Made by a program: the position numbers and the translations under genes. From positions 1,364,001-1,428,000 of the forward strand of contig NZ_CP101497.1 of NCBI RefSeq assembly GCF_024362325.1: a DNA stretch of 64,000 nucleotides. The letters run 5' to 3'. Below, one piece after another: positions 56,009 to 64,000 of the stretch. The stretch comes from Microcella humidisoli. GTDB taxonomy: Bacteria; Actinomycetota; Actinomycetes; Actinomycetales; Microbacteriaceae. The notes below the pieces were generated by a model. That model was not told the DNA's origin. It saw nothing but the letters and a program-made list of their open reading frames with translations, and searched no databases. How positions within the stretch are numbered: the first letter of the stretch is position 1; every line of letters begins with the position of its first letter.

Positions 56009-57346
56009 TCAGCCCAGCTCGGAGAGCGCGGCGTCGAACTCGGTGATGAACCGCTCGGCGTCGGCGCGCGAGAACGGCAGCGGCGGGCGCAGCTTGAGGG
56101 CGGCATTGTCGCGCCCCGAGGCGCTGATCAGGATGCGGCGCTCGCGCAGCGCGCCCACGAGGTTCACCGCAGCGGGGGAGTCGGGGTCGCCCGTGGCGGG
56201 GTCGACGATGTCGACCCCGAGGTAGAGCCCGCTGCCGCGCACGCCGCGCAGCCGGTCGTGGCGTGTGGCCAGCTCGTCGAGCATGCCCCGCAGCTCGGTG
56301 CCGACGACCGCGGCATGCTCGGGAAGGCGATCCTCGTGCAGCACGTCCCACGTGGCCCGCGCCGCGGCGACCGCGACGGGCGTGCCCGCGAAGGTGTTGA
56401 AGTAGCGCACGCGCTCGCCGAAGGCCTGCATGAGCGCGCGGCGCGCGACGAGGCCGGCGACGGGCTGCCCGTTGGCCATGGGCTTGCCGATCGTCACGAG
56501 GTCGGGCTCGAGGCCGTGGCGGGGGAACCCCCAGAGGCTCGCCGCGCCGTCGCCCGAGCCGGGCCCGCCGATGCCGAGCCGTCCGAAGCCGGGCTGCACC
56601 TCGTCGGCGATGACGAGCCCGCCGGCGTCGTGCACGAGGCGCTGCACGGCGACGAGCGCCGCGCGGGTGCCTGGCGAGGGCGGGATGAAGCCGTCGCTCG
56701 CGAAGGCCGTGTCGACGATGAGCGCGGCCACCCCGTGTCCGGCGGCCTGCAGCTCGGCGATCGCGGCGCGGGCATCCCGCAGCATCGCCGTGCCGTCGCC
56801 GACCGGGGGCCGCACGGGGCGCACCCAGTCGGCGAGCGAGTCGGCGCCGCCGAGCGAGGGCGAGATCGCCGCGATCTCGGTCGTCACCCCGTGGTAGGCG
56901 TTCTCGGTGACGATGACGCCGCGGTGGCCCGTCGCGTGCGTCGCGACGCGCAGGGCGAGGTCGTTGGCCTCGGACCCCGTGCAGACGAGCGTGAGGGTGT
57001 CGAGCGCGGCGGGGAACGAGCCGAGCAGCAGCTCGGCGTAGTCGATGAGGCCCTCGTGCAGGTAGCGCGTGTGGGTGTTGAGCAGGGCTGACTGCTCGGC
57101 GATCGCGGCCGTCACCCGGGGGTGGGCGTGGCCGACCGAGGGCACGTTGTTGTAGACGTCGAGGTACTCGTCGCCGTCGCGCGTGTAGAGCTTCGTGCCG
57201 CTGCCGCGCACGAACTCGACGGGGTGCGCGTAGAACAGGCGGTAGCCGGGCGACAGCACGGCCTCGCGCCGGTCGACGAGGGCGCGCGTGCGCTCGTCGA
57301 GGCTCGCGCGGTGCTCGGGCCGGTAGTACGTGGCGGGGCCGATCAT
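56009..57346 (-). CDS. Class III aminotransferase, probable phospho-lyase
   Basis: A 445-aa PLP enzyme. Visible motifs are YLDVYNNVPSVGHAHPRVTA, TGSEANDLALRVA, VIADEVQPGFGRLG and the PLP-lysine segment TIGKPMANGQPVAGLVARRA. The early YNNVPSVGHAHP and DEVQPGFGR forms are those of the ethanolamine-phosphate / phospho-hydroxylysine phospho-lyase branch (AGXT2L family) rather than ordinary transaminases. It overlaps an APH/hydroxylysine-kinase-like gene by 4 nt. The pair would phosphorylate an amino alcohol or hydroxy amino acid and then remove phosphate and ammonia. Substrate not determined. Confidence 0.85.
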   Translation of the reverse strand: MIGPATYYRPEHRASLDERTRALVDRREAVLSPGYRLFYAHPVEFVRGSGTKLYTRDGDEYLDVYNNVPSVGHAHPRVTAAIAEQSALLNTHTRYLHEGLIDYAELLLGSFPAALDTLTLVCTGSEANDLALRVATHATGHRGVIVTENAYHGVTTEIAAISPSLGGADSLADWVRPVRPPVGDGTAMLRDARAAIAELQAAGHGVAALIVDTAFASDGFIPPSPGTRAALVAVQRLVHDAGGLVIADEVQPGFGRLGIGGPGSGDGAASLWGFPRHGLEPDLVTIGKPMANGQPVAGLVARRALMQAFGERVRYFNTFAGTPVAVAAARATWDVLHEDRLPEHAAVVGTELRGMLDELATRHDRLRGVRGSGLYLGVDIVDPATGDPDSPAAVNLVGALRERRILISASGRDNAALKLRPPLPFSRADAERFITEFDAALSELG

Positions 57347-58383
57347 TCGCTCGCTCCGATCGTGCTCGGGATGCTCGCGCCGAGCTCGCGCAGATCGCGG
57401 GCGATGGCGCTCAGGTTGCGGCTCGCGTACGCCGCGGCCGCCGGGTTCGCGGCGGCGATCGCAGAATTCAGGATGCCGCGCTGGGCCAGGCGCAGCAGCA
57501 CGAGCTCGGGCAGCAGCGCGTGCTCCTCGTCGGTGAGCGGCTGCTCGGCCTCGTAGCCGGCGACGTAGGCGCGCGCGGCGGCCCAGGGGTCACTCGTCGC
57601 GCTGACGCGGCCGCGCGCGTACGAGGCGGCGACCGCGAGGTCGGCGACCCGTGGCGTGCGGGTCATGTCGCCGAAGTCGAGCACGCCCGTCACCGCGAAG
57701 GGCTCGGGCTGCACGAGCACGTTGTCGCCGTGCAGATCGTTGTGGGCGAGCGGTGCGGGTAGGGCGGCGGCGCGCGGCAGCACCGACCGCCCGACGCGGT
57801 CGATCACGCGCGCGGCCTCGTCGCGCAGCTCGGGCTGCGCGATGCCGTCGACGTGCGGGCCGTAGTGCTCGAGGTGCAGCAGATTCCACGGCGTCGCCGC
57901 TCCGTGCAGTGCGGGCTCGGCGTCGCCGATCGCGGCGATCGCGGCTGCGAGCCGGGCGTGCAGGGCCCCGAGCGCGCGCAGGGCGCTGAGCGGCCGCGGC
58001 GCGGCGCCGAGCGTCTCGCCCTCGAGGTGGGTCAGCACACGCAGCAGCCGGGCGTCGCCCGCATCGTCGTCGACGGCCACGCTGCGGGCGCCGTCGCGGG
58101 CGAGCACGATGCGCGGCACGGGCAGGCCGGGGTGCTCGCGCTCGAGGGCCGCGAGCACCATGAGCTGCCCCTCGATCGTCGCCGCCGTGTCGAGGGGGTG
58201 CGCGAACTTCGCCACGACGGTGCCGCGATCGGTCCGCACTCGGAAGGTGTCGTCGCGCTCGGTAGCGAGCCGCGCGATCGATCGCACGGCGAGGCCGTGC
58301 GTGCGGCCGATGAGCTCGGCGGCCATGGCTTCGTCGATGGGCGCGAACGCGGCAGTCAGTTGCAAGGGTGACGGCGCGGGCAC
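57343..58383 (-). CDS. Kinase of the APH / hydroxylysine-kinase family
   Basis: A 346-aa small-molecule kinase. The N-terminal lobe has ARLATERDDTFRVRTDRGTV and VVAKFAHP; the catalytic loop is LAHNDLHGDNVLV (about residue 212) and the metal-binding Asp is in VTGVLDFGDMTRTPRVADLA. The N-terminal form is that of kinases coupled to AGXT2L-type phospho-lyases, the next gene. In animals and some bacteria the two activities occur as a pair or as a single fused protein. True antibiotic resistance is unlikely. Confidence 0.82.
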   Translation of the reverse strand: MPAPSPLQLTAAFAPIDEAMAAELIGRTHGLAVRSIARLATERDDTFRVRTDRGTVVAKFAHPLDTAATIEGQLMVLAALEREHPGLPVPRIVLARDGARSVAVDDDAGDARLLRVLTHLEGETLGAAPRPLSALRALGALHARLAAAIAAIGDAEPALHGAATPWNLLHLEHYGPHVDGIAQPELRDEAARVIDRVGRSVLPRAAALPAPLAHNDLHGDNVLVQPEPFAVTGVLDFGDMTRTPRVADLAVAASYARGRVSATSDPWAAARAYVAGYEAEQPLTDEEHALLPELVLLRLAQRGILNSAIAAANPAAAAYASRNLSAIARDLRELGASIPSTIGASE

Positions 58384-58449
58384 GTCGTCAGCCTATTCCG
58401 CTCGGAGTAGGGTGCCCGGTAACCCCTGGTCTCGAGAAGGAGCGCCCCG

Positions 58450-59709
58450 ATGTCTCGACTCGCCCTCGTCGCCGTGGGCGTCGCCGCCGCTGTCGTGCTC
58501 GCCGGATGCGCGGCGCCGCGCCCGCTGCCGACCCCGACCCCGACTCCGAGCGAGACGGTCGGCCCGACCGGCGACGGCGTGCTGCGCATCGGCACGCTGT
58601 TCCCCATGTCGGGAGATGTCTCGTTCATCGGCCCCGCCATGGTGGCGGCGGTCGAGATCGCCGTGCGCGACATCAACGCGGCCGGCGGGGTGCTCGGCGA
58701 ACCCGTCGAGGTGTTCTATCGCAACTCGGGCGCGTCCTCCGACGATCGACTCGAGACGGCCTTCGCCGAGCTCGTCGAGCGCGAGGTCGACGTCGTCATC
58801 GGCCCGGCCAGCTCGGCGCTCGCCGAGCGCCTCATCCCGCTCGCCGAGGCGGCCGACGTCACCGTCATCTCACCCGCCGCCACCTACCCGACGGTTCGCT
58901 CGGCCGCGCCGCAGGGCGTGTTCTTCCGCACGATCCCGGCCTATGACCAGCAGGCCACCGCGATCGTGCGGGCCGTTGCCGATGACGGCGGGCAGTCGGT
59001 CGCGCTCATCACGACGGGGGATGCGCTGGGCTTCTCGTTCGAGCTCGCCGTGCGGGCGGCTCTCGAGCAGGAGGGCATGCGGCTCTCGTCGATCGAGCAG
59101 CTCGACGCGGCCACGAACGTCGACCGGCTCGCGTTCAGCGTGACGGGCGGCGAGCCCGATGCGGTCATCCTGGCGACGGGAACGCCGCTCGCCGAGCAGA
59201 ACGCAGCCGTGCTCGCGGCGCTCATCGAGCGGGGCGCCGCCCCCGAGCAGCTGTGGCTCACGGCGCAGAACCTCGCCGACTACTCCGAGTCGGTCGAGGC
59301 CGGGCTGCTCGAGGGCGTCTCGGGTGTGCTCGAGGGCGCCGACGCGAGCGAGCAGTTCATCACGCGGCTGCGGCAGTCCGACCCCTTCCTGCGCACCTTT
59401 CGCTACGCCCCCGAGACCTACGACGCGGTCGTGCTCGCCGCCCTCGCGGCCGCGGTGGCCGACGACGACGGCGGGCTCTCGATCGCCCGCACCCTCACCC
59501 TGGCGGCGGGTGACGGCGTGCCCTGCGCGAGCTTCGGCGAGTGCATCGAGGTGCTGTCGACCGAGCCGGCGATCGACTACGAGGGCCTCTCCGGTCCGCT
59601 CACGCTCGACGAGGCCGGCGACGTCGTGGAGGGCGACCTCGGGCTCTACCGCTACACGGCCGAGAACGTCGCCGAGCGCGTCGGGGTCCTCCCGATCGTC
59701 GCGCGCTGA
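58450..59709 (+). CDS. ABC transporter substrate-binding lipoprotein, Leu/Ile/Val type
   Basis: A 419-aa lipoprotein: signal peptide with lipobox LAGC (Cys near residue 20), a Pro/Thr linker, then a periplasmic-binding fold of type I (LRIGTLFPMSGDVSFIGPAM, DVVIGPASSALAERLIPLAE, YDQQATAIVRAVADDGGQSV). Branched-chain amino acids are the most common ligands of the family, but amides, urea and others occur. A second protein of the same length and fold follows. ATG 58450 has GAAGGAGCG upstream. Confidence 0.9.
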   Translation: MSRLALVAVGVAAAVVLAGCAAPRPLPTPTPTPSETVGPTGDGVLRIGTLFPMSGDVSFIGPAMVAAVEIAVRDINAAGGVLGEPVEVFYRNSGASSDDRLETAFAELVEREVDVVIGPASSALAERLIPLAEAADVTVISPAATYPTVRSAAPQGVFFRTIPAYDQQATAIVRAVADDGGQSVALITTGDALGFSFELAVRAALEQEGMRLSSIEQLDAATNVDRLAFSVTGGEPDAVILATGTPLAEQNAAVLAALIERGAAPEQLWLTAQNLADYSESVEAGLLEGVSGVLEGADASEQFITRLRQSDPFLRTFRYAPETYDAVVLAALAAAVADDDGGLSIARTLTLAAGDGVPCASFGECIEVLSTEPAIDYEGLSGPLTLDEAGDVVEGDLGLYRYTAENVAERVGVLPIVAR

Positions 59710-59787
59710 CGACGGAATCCGTCGCTCTCACCCGCGCGAGACGAAAGAATTCGTCGGGAAAATCCCGTCCGACCTCCATTTCGTGGT

Positions 59788-59803
59788 GTTACAGGGATGT
59801 AAC
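59788..59803 (+). promoter_or_regulatory. Inverted repeat upstream of the second binding protein
   Basis: GTTACA-GGGA-TGTAAC. The two AC dinucleotides are 9 nt apart, as in GlnR boxes of mycobacteria, and the GTTAC-N6-GTAAC form is close to streptomycete GlnR sites. It lies 10 nt before the -35 box. Confidence 0.4.
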
Positions 59804-59812
59804 CCGAATGTG

Positions 59813-59843
59813 TTGTGAATGAAGTCTGATCACCGTACGGTGA
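59813..59843 (+). promoter_or_regulatory. Promoter of the second binding protein with palindrome over the -10 box
   Basis: TTGTGA (59813-59818) and TACGGT (59836-59841) with 17 bp between. The palindrome TCACCGTACGGTGA (59830-59843) includes the -10 box, so it may be an operator for a repressor. Confidence 0.5.
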
Positions 59844-59901
59844 CTAAGCGGCCACCTTTGTGGTTCCGCATCCTGAACACATTCGAAACCCAAGGAGCAA
59901 C

Positions 59902-61161
59902 ATGGGCGTTTTCACCACGGCTTCGAGCCGTCGCTCGCGTTCTCTCACGTCGGTCCTGAGCGGCATTGCCGTTCTGGGCGCCAGCGCGCTCGTCCTGAGC
60001 GCCTGCGCACCGACCGAGAGCGCGGAGCCGAACGGTCCTGCAGAAGACCTCACCCTCAAGATCGGCACCATTCTCCCGCAGAGTGGTGAGCTCGCGTTCC
60101 TCGGCCCGCCCGAGGAGGCGGGTGTTGCTCTCGCTGTGCAGGAGATCAACGAGGCCGACCTCGGCATCACCGTCGAGGCCATCTACCGCGACTCGGGTGA
60201 CACCACGACCGACACCGCCACCGTCTCGGTGACCGACCTGCTCTCGCAGGACGTCTCGGCCATCGTCGGTGCCGCGTCGTCGGGCGTCTCGCTCACCGTG
60301 ATCGACCAGATCGTGGCCGCCGGCGTCGTGCAGTTCTCGCCCGCGAACACGTCGCCCGCGTTTACGACGTACGACGACGACAACCTCTACTGGCGCACCG
60401 CCCCCAGCGACCTGCTGCAGGGCGAGGTGCTCGGCAACCTGATCGCTGAGGATGGCGCGGCCACGCTCGGCCTGCTCGTGCTCAACGACGCCTACGGCAC
60501 CGGCCTTGCCGAGGCCGTGAGTGCGACCTTCGAGGCCGCGGGTGGCGAGGTCGTCGCTGAGGAGCTGTTCAACGAGGGTGACACGAGCTTCGATGCTCAG
60601 ATCTCCGCGCTGACCGCAGCCGCTCCCGACGCGATCGCCGTCATCACCTTCGCGCAGGCGCGCGTTGTGGTGCCGTCGCTCGTCGGTGCGGGCTACCCGG
60701 GCAACCAGCTCTACTTCGTCGACGGCAACCTCGCCAACTACAGCGAGGACTTCGAGCCGGGTCTCGTCGAGGGCGCCAAGGGCACCCTGCCGGGTCTCGA
60801 CATTTCGACCCTGGGCAACTTCCAGGACCGTCTGCTCGAGGTTGACGCCGATCTGGCTGACTTCAGCTACGCGGCCGAGTCGTACGACGCCGTCATCCTG
60901 CTCGCGCTCGCCGCTCTCGCGGCCGGCTCGACCGAGGGTGCCGACATCGCGGCCCAGCTGCAGGAGGTCTCCGGTGGTTCGGGCGATGGCGAGAAGGCGA
61001 CCGACTTCGCGTCGGCCGCGGCCATCATCCTCGACGGTGGCGTTGTCGACTACGACGGACCCTCGGGCCCGATCACGTTCGACGAGAACGGTGACCCCAC
61101 CGAGGCGACGATCGGCATCTACCAGTACCTCGCCGACAACACCTACGAGCGCATCAACTAG
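59902..61161 (+). CDS. ABC transporter substrate-binding lipoprotein, Leu/Ile/Val type
   Basis: A 419-aa lipoprotein with a long basic signal peptide (SSRRSRSLTSVLSGIAVLGA) and lipobox LSAC. The fold is the same as in the upstream protein: LTLKIGTILPQSGELAFLGP, VSAIVGAASSGVSLTVIDQI, YDDDNLYWRTAPSDLLQGEV. Its codon use has more T-ending codons (GGT, GTT) than the first copy, suggesting stronger expression or different origin. ATG 59902 has AAGGAG 5-6 nt upstream. It is convergent with the liv permease genes, which may be its partner. Confidence 0.92.
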   Translation: MGVFTTASSRRSRSLTSVLSGIAVLGASALVLSACAPTESAEPNGPAEDLTLKIGTILPQSGELAFLGPPEEAGVALAVQEINEADLGITVEAIYRDSGDTTTDTATVSVTDLLSQDVSAIVGAASSGVSLTVIDQIVAAGVVQFSPANTSPAFTTYDDDNLYWRTAPSDLLQGEVLGNLIAEDGAATLGLLVLNDAYGTGLAEAVSATFEAAGGEVVAEELFNEGDTSFDAQISALTAAAPDAIAVITFAQARVVVPSLVGAGYPGNQLYFVDGNLANYSEDFEPGLVEGAKGTLPGLDISTLGNFQDRLLEVDADLADFSYAAESYDAVILLALAALAAGSTEGADIAAQLQEVSGGSGDGEKATDFASAAAIILDGGVVDYDGPSGPITFDENGDPTEATIGIYQYLADNTYERIN

Positions 61162-61180
61162 CTCCGGCTAGCGCGACTGG

Positions 61181-61210
61181 GAAGGGCCCCGACCTCGGTC
61201 GGGGCCCTTC
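61181..61210 (+). terminator. Terminator after the binding-protein genes
   Basis: A perfect 14-bp stem (GAAGGGCCCCGACC with GGTCGGGGCCCTTC), minimal loop TC, followed by TTCG. Confidence 0.88.
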
Positions 61211-61291
61211 TTCGTGCGCCGACAGCGCGGGCATCGCATCCGGAGCCGTCGACGACCGTGAGCGACCAGCGCGACGGGCGACCGACGGACA

Positions 61292-61327
61292 AGGGCCCCG
61301 CCGAGCGCGAACGCTCGACGGGGCCCT
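61292..61327 (-). terminator. Terminator after livF
   Basis: AGGGCCCCG pairs with CGGGGCCCT and, inside, CGAGCG with CGCTCG, with one mismatch pair between them. It lies 19 nt past the livF stop and serves the leftward operon; the convergent genes thus have separate terminators. Confidence 0.8.
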
Positions 61328-61345
61328 GTGCGGCCGTCTGGCGGG

Positions 61346-62113
61346 CTAATCCTGCCCGAGCGTGCCCAGGTAGAGTCCGATGACCTTCGGGTCGTTCAGC
61401 AGCTCGCGGCCCGTGCCGGTGTAGGCGTCGGTGCCCTGGTCGAGCACGTAGCCGCGGTCGCAGATCTGCAGGCACCGGCGCGCGTTCTGCTCGACCATGA
61501 TGGTCGTCACGCCGGCCTTGTTGATCTCCTTCACGCGCAGGAACGCCTCGTCCTGCCGCACGGGCGAGAGCCCGGCGCTCGGCTCGTCGAGCAGGATCAC
61601 CTCGGGGCTCATCATGAGCGCGCGGCTCATCGCCACCATCTGGCGCTCACCGCCCGAGAGCGATCCCGCCCGCTGGCCCAGGCGCTTGCCGAGCTCGGGG
61701 AAGATGCTGACCACGAAGGCGAGCCGGTGGTCGAGCTCCTTCGGCTTCTGGAAGAGCCCCATCTCGAGGTTCTCCTGGATCGTGAGCGTCGGGAACACGT
61801 TGTTCGACTGGGGGACGAAGCCCACGCCCTTGGCGACGAGCTTGTTGGCCTTGAGGTTGGTGATGTCGTCGCCGTAGAGCGAGATCGTGCCCTCGCGCAC
61901 CTTCACGAGACCGAAGATCGCCTTCAGCAGTGTCGACTTGCCGGCGCCGTTCGGGCCGATGATGCCGATGAGCTCGCCGTCGTAGGCGGTGAGCGAGCAG
62001 TCGTTGAGGATGTTGATGCCGGGCAGGTAGCCCGCGGTGACGGCATCGACGTGCACGACCACCTTGCGGGTGTCGGTCACGGCGTCACTGCTTTGCGTCG
62101 TCGGCGTCGTCAT
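61346..62113 (-). CDS. livF: ABC transporter ATP-binding protein LivF
   Basis: A 255-aa ATPase. Walker A GIIGPNGAGKSTLLKAIFGL, signature LSGGERQMVAMSRALM and Walker B VILLDEPSAGLSP are intact; the GLGLV-type ending IGLYLGTLGQD is that of LivF. The ATG 62113 lies 29 nt inside livG and has AAGGAG 7 nt upstream. Last gene of the leftward operon. Confidence 0.95.
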   Translation of the reverse strand: MTTPTTQSSDAVTDTRKVVVHVDAVTAGYLPGINILNDCSLTAYDGELIGIIGPNGAGKSTLLKAIFGLVKVREGTISLYGDDITNLKANKLVAKGVGFVPQSNNVFPTLTIQENLEMGLFQKPKELDHRLAFVVSIFPELGKRLGQRAGSLSGGERQMVAMSRALMMSPEVILLDEPSAGLSPVRQDEAFLRVKEINKAGVTTIMVEQNARRCLQICDRGYVLDQGTDAYTGTGRELLNDPKVIGLYLGTLGQD

Positions 62114-63014
62114 CGGCCAGCTCCTTGATCGCGGTCATGACCCCGGTGTCGAGGTCGCCCAGGTCTTCGTCGTGGTGCGAGCCGAGATAGGCGTCGATCA
62201 CCGCGGGGTTCGCCATGACCTCGTGCGGGTCGCCCTCGGCGACAACACGGCCCTCGGCCATCACGACGACCCAGTCGGCGATGTGGCGCACCATGTGCAT
62301 GTCGTGCTCGACGAACAGCACCGTCATGCCCTCGGTCTTGAGGTTGAGGATGTGGTCGAGCAGCGACTGCGTGAGCGCCGGGTTGACGCCGGCCATGGGC
62401 TCGTCGAGCATGACGAGCGAGGGCTGGCTCATGAGCGCGCGCGCCATCTCGAGCAGCTTCCGCTGCCCGCCCGAGAGGCTCGCGGCGTAGTCGTCCTTCT
62501 TGGCGTCGAGCTTGAAGCGCGTCAGCAGTTCGATCGCGCGCGCCTCGATCTCGGCCTCCTGCTTGCGCCAGAACCACGGGAACAGCGCGCGGGCGAGGCT
62601 CTCGCCGCTCTGGCCCTTCGCGCCGAGCTTCATGTTGTCGAGCACCGTGAGCAGGCTGAGCGCCTTCGTGAGCTGGAAGGTGCGCACCTGGCCCTTGCGG
62701 GCCACCTTGAAGGCGGGGATGCCCGAGATGCCCTGGCCGTCGAAGGTCCACTCCCCGGTGTCGGGCTTGTCGAAGCCCGTCAGAAGGTTGAAGAGCGTCG
62801 TCTTCCCGGCGCCGTTCGGGCCGATGAGGGCCGTGATGGCGCCGCGCGGGATCTCGAGGTGGTCGACCTGGACGGCCGTGAGGCCGCCGAAGGTGCGCGT
62901 GATGTTGTCGGCCACGATGATCGGGTCGACCTTCTTCACGCCGGGGGCCGGCTCGCCGATGTGCAGGCCGGTCGACTTGATGGGGGCGCCCTGAGCGCCG
63001 GCGCTACTTGACAA
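62085..63014 (-). CDS. livG: ABC transporter ATP-binding protein LivG
   Basis: A 309-aa ATPase. Walker A ALIGPNGAGKTTLFNLLTGF, signature LSGGQRKLLEMARALM and Walker B LVMLDEPMAGVNP, plus the LivG-type FGGLTAVQVDHLEI. The N-terminus (about 30 residues) and C-terminus (acidic DLGDLDTGVM...ADDDADDAKQ) are longer than usual. The start is TTG 63014, inside the livM end, with AAGGAG 7 nt upstream. Downstream starts are possible but less well supported. Confidence 0.93.
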   Translation of the reverse strand: MSSSAGAQGAPIKSTGLHIGEPAPGVKKVDPIIVADNITRTFGGLTAVQVDHLEIPRGAITALIGPNGAGKTTLFNLLTGFDKPDTGEWTFDGQGISGIPAFKVARKGQVRTFQLTKALSLLTVLDNMKLGAKGQSGESLARALFPWFWRKQEAEIEARAIELLTRFKLDAKKDDYAASLSGGQRKLLEMARALMSQPSLVMLDEPMAGVNPALTQSLLDHILNLKTEGMTVLFVEHDMHMVRHIADWVVVMAEGRVVAEGDPHEVMANPAVIDAYLGSHHDEDLGDLDTGVMTAIKELADDDADDAKQ

Positions 63015-63987
63015 AGGCCAGCTCCTTCTTGTTGCCGAAGATTCCTTGTGGTCGATAGATGACGATCAGCATGATCGCGACCCCCACCACGATGAAGCGA
63101 AGCTGACCGGCCTGGACGTTCGTCAAGAACGGCAGCCAGCCGACCTCGACCGCGCGGGCGATGAAGCCCGAGAAGAACGAGAGCAGCACCCAGAAGATGA
63201 CCGAGCCGATGATCGGCCCGAACACGGTCGCGGCGCCGCCGAGCAGCAGGATCGCGTAGATGAAGAACGTCAGCGAGGTCTGGTAGTTCGAGGGCACGAC
63301 CGCGCGGGGCAGGATGAAGACCATACCGGCGAGGGCGCCGAACACGCCGCCGATGATGAGCGACTGCATCTTGTAGAAGTACACGTTCTTGCCGAGCGCG
63401 CGCACCGCATCCTCGTCTTCGCGGATGCCCTTGATCACCCGGCCCCAGGGGCTCTTGAAGAGGCGCCAGGTGATGAACGCGGCGATCGCGACGAGACCCC
63501 ATCCGAAGATGCGCACCCACCAGTCGTACTCGTTGTAGACCCACGGGCCGAAGCCGTACGTGCCCGGGGGGATAGGGTTGAGGGCCTCGAAGCCGCCCTT
63601 GTACCCCTGCAGGCCGTTCGCCGAGCCGGTCACGGGCTCGAATTCGTTGGTGGTGAACAGCAGGCGCACGATCTCGGAGGCGGCGATCGTCACGATGGCG
63701 AGGTAGTCCGCCCGCAATCGCAGGGTCGGGATACCGAGGATGAGCGCGAACACGATCGAGGCCACGACCCCGGTGAGGATCGCCGCCCACACCGGCCAGC
63801 CGAAGGTCAGGGTCGCGATGGCGAATCCGTAGGCGCCGAGCATCATGAAGCCCGCCTGGCCGAAGTTCAGCAGGCCCGTGAAGCCGAAGTGGATCGCGAG
63901 CCCGATCGCCGCGAGGGCGTAGGCCGCCGTCGTCGGGGAGATGATCTCCTGCGAGGCGTTGGAGATGATTTGAATCCAGTCGATCAT
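63004..63987 (-). CDS. livM: ABC transporter permease LivM
   Basis: A 327-aa permease with about nine membrane helices. The family segments are GLLNFGQAGFMMLGAYGFAI near residue 40, IPTLRLRADYLAIVTIAASE, the EAA-like cytoplasmic loop SPWGRVIKGIREDEDAVRAL and ALAGMVFILPRAVVPSNYQT. ATG 63987. The last 13 bases of the window lie upstream of it and probably contain the end of livH: reverse-strand stops are possible at 63997-63999 (TAG) or 63990-63992 (TGA), but too little is present to call it. Confidence 0.95.
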   Translation of the reverse strand: MIDWIQIISNASQEIISPTTAAYALAAIGLAIHFGFTGLLNFGQAGFMMLGAYGFAIATLTFGWPVWAAILTGVVASIVFALILGIPTLRLRADYLAIVTIAASEIVRLLFTTNEFEPVTGSANGLQGYKGGFEALNPIPPGTYGFGPWVYNEYDWWVRIFGWGLVAIAAFITWRLFKSPWGRVIKGIREDEDAVRALGKNVYFYKMQSLIIGGVFGALAGMVFILPRAVVPSNYQTSLTFFIYAILLLGGAATVFGPIIGSVIFWVLLSFFSGFIARAVEVGWLPFLTNVQAGQLRFIVVGVAIMLIVIYRPQGIFGNKKELAFVK

Positions 63988-64000
63988 GGTCAGCCCCTAG

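Noticed and set aside
57343..58383. Aminoglycoside phosphotransferase (resistance gene)
   Set aside because: The fold is shared, but the N-terminal form and coupling to a class III PLP enzyme point to a metabolic kinase.

Overview
The window is high-GC DNA from an actinobacterium, most likely of the family Microbacteriaceae. The evidence is the strong GC bias at third codon positions, frequent GTG and TTG starts, several apparently leaderless genes, ribosomal proteins with Ala/Lys/Glu-rich tails, and the gene order str - S10/spc - alpha - truA - rplM/rpsI - glmM - coaA - glmS - acpS - alr - tsaE/B - rimI - tsaD - groES. The genus cannot be fixed from sequence reading alone.

Layout. (1) 1-8.0 kb: a type IV pilus cluster in one direction: the end of pilT, pilC, a major pilin, two minor prepilins, a PilX-like protein with a beta-helical region, the prepilin peptidase, then pilM, pilN and pilO. 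(2) 8.1-13.65 kb: a membrane protein and the str operon (rpsL, rpsG, fusA, tuf). (3) 13.7-21.9 kb: an accessory block between str and S10. It holds three related small membrane proteins, a decayed fragment of tuf, a helical-repeat protein, and the histidine utilisation cluster (IclR regulator, hutH, hutU, hutG, hutI), which converts histidine to glutamate. (4) 21.9-37.5 kb: the S10, spc and alpha operons with secY, adk, infA, rpmJ and rpoA. There is no rpsN after rplE, no map after adk and no rpsD after rpsK. (5) 37.5-43.9 kb: a double-GNAT protein, an acyltransferase interrupted by an in-frame TAA, truA, rplM, rpsI and glmM. (6) 43.9-54.95 kb: a methyltransferase, coaA, glmS, acpS, alr, the t6A genes tsaE, tsaB and tsaD with rimI, three tandem DUF4190-type membrane proteins, a THUMP-like methyltransferase, and groES under a CIRCE element. 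(7) 55-64 kb: rarD, a class III aminotransferase/phospho-lyase paired with a kinase, two paralogous branched-chain-amino-acid-type binding lipoproteins, and, convergent to them, livF, livG and livM; livH would lie just beyond the window.

Most of the window is core translation and cell-wall machinery. I found no phage, IS element, CRISPR array, tRNA or rRNA. No clearly new multi-gene system is visible. The points most worth following are: the tuf remnant with a deletion between short direct repeats; the nonsense codon in the acyltransferase; structured leaders before fusA, rpsJ, rpsM and rpoA; a 15-nt element shared at the predicted transcription starts of infA and rplM; the roughly 100-residue histone-H1-like extension of L15; the PilX/beta-helix pilus protein; and the kinase/phospho-lyase pair.
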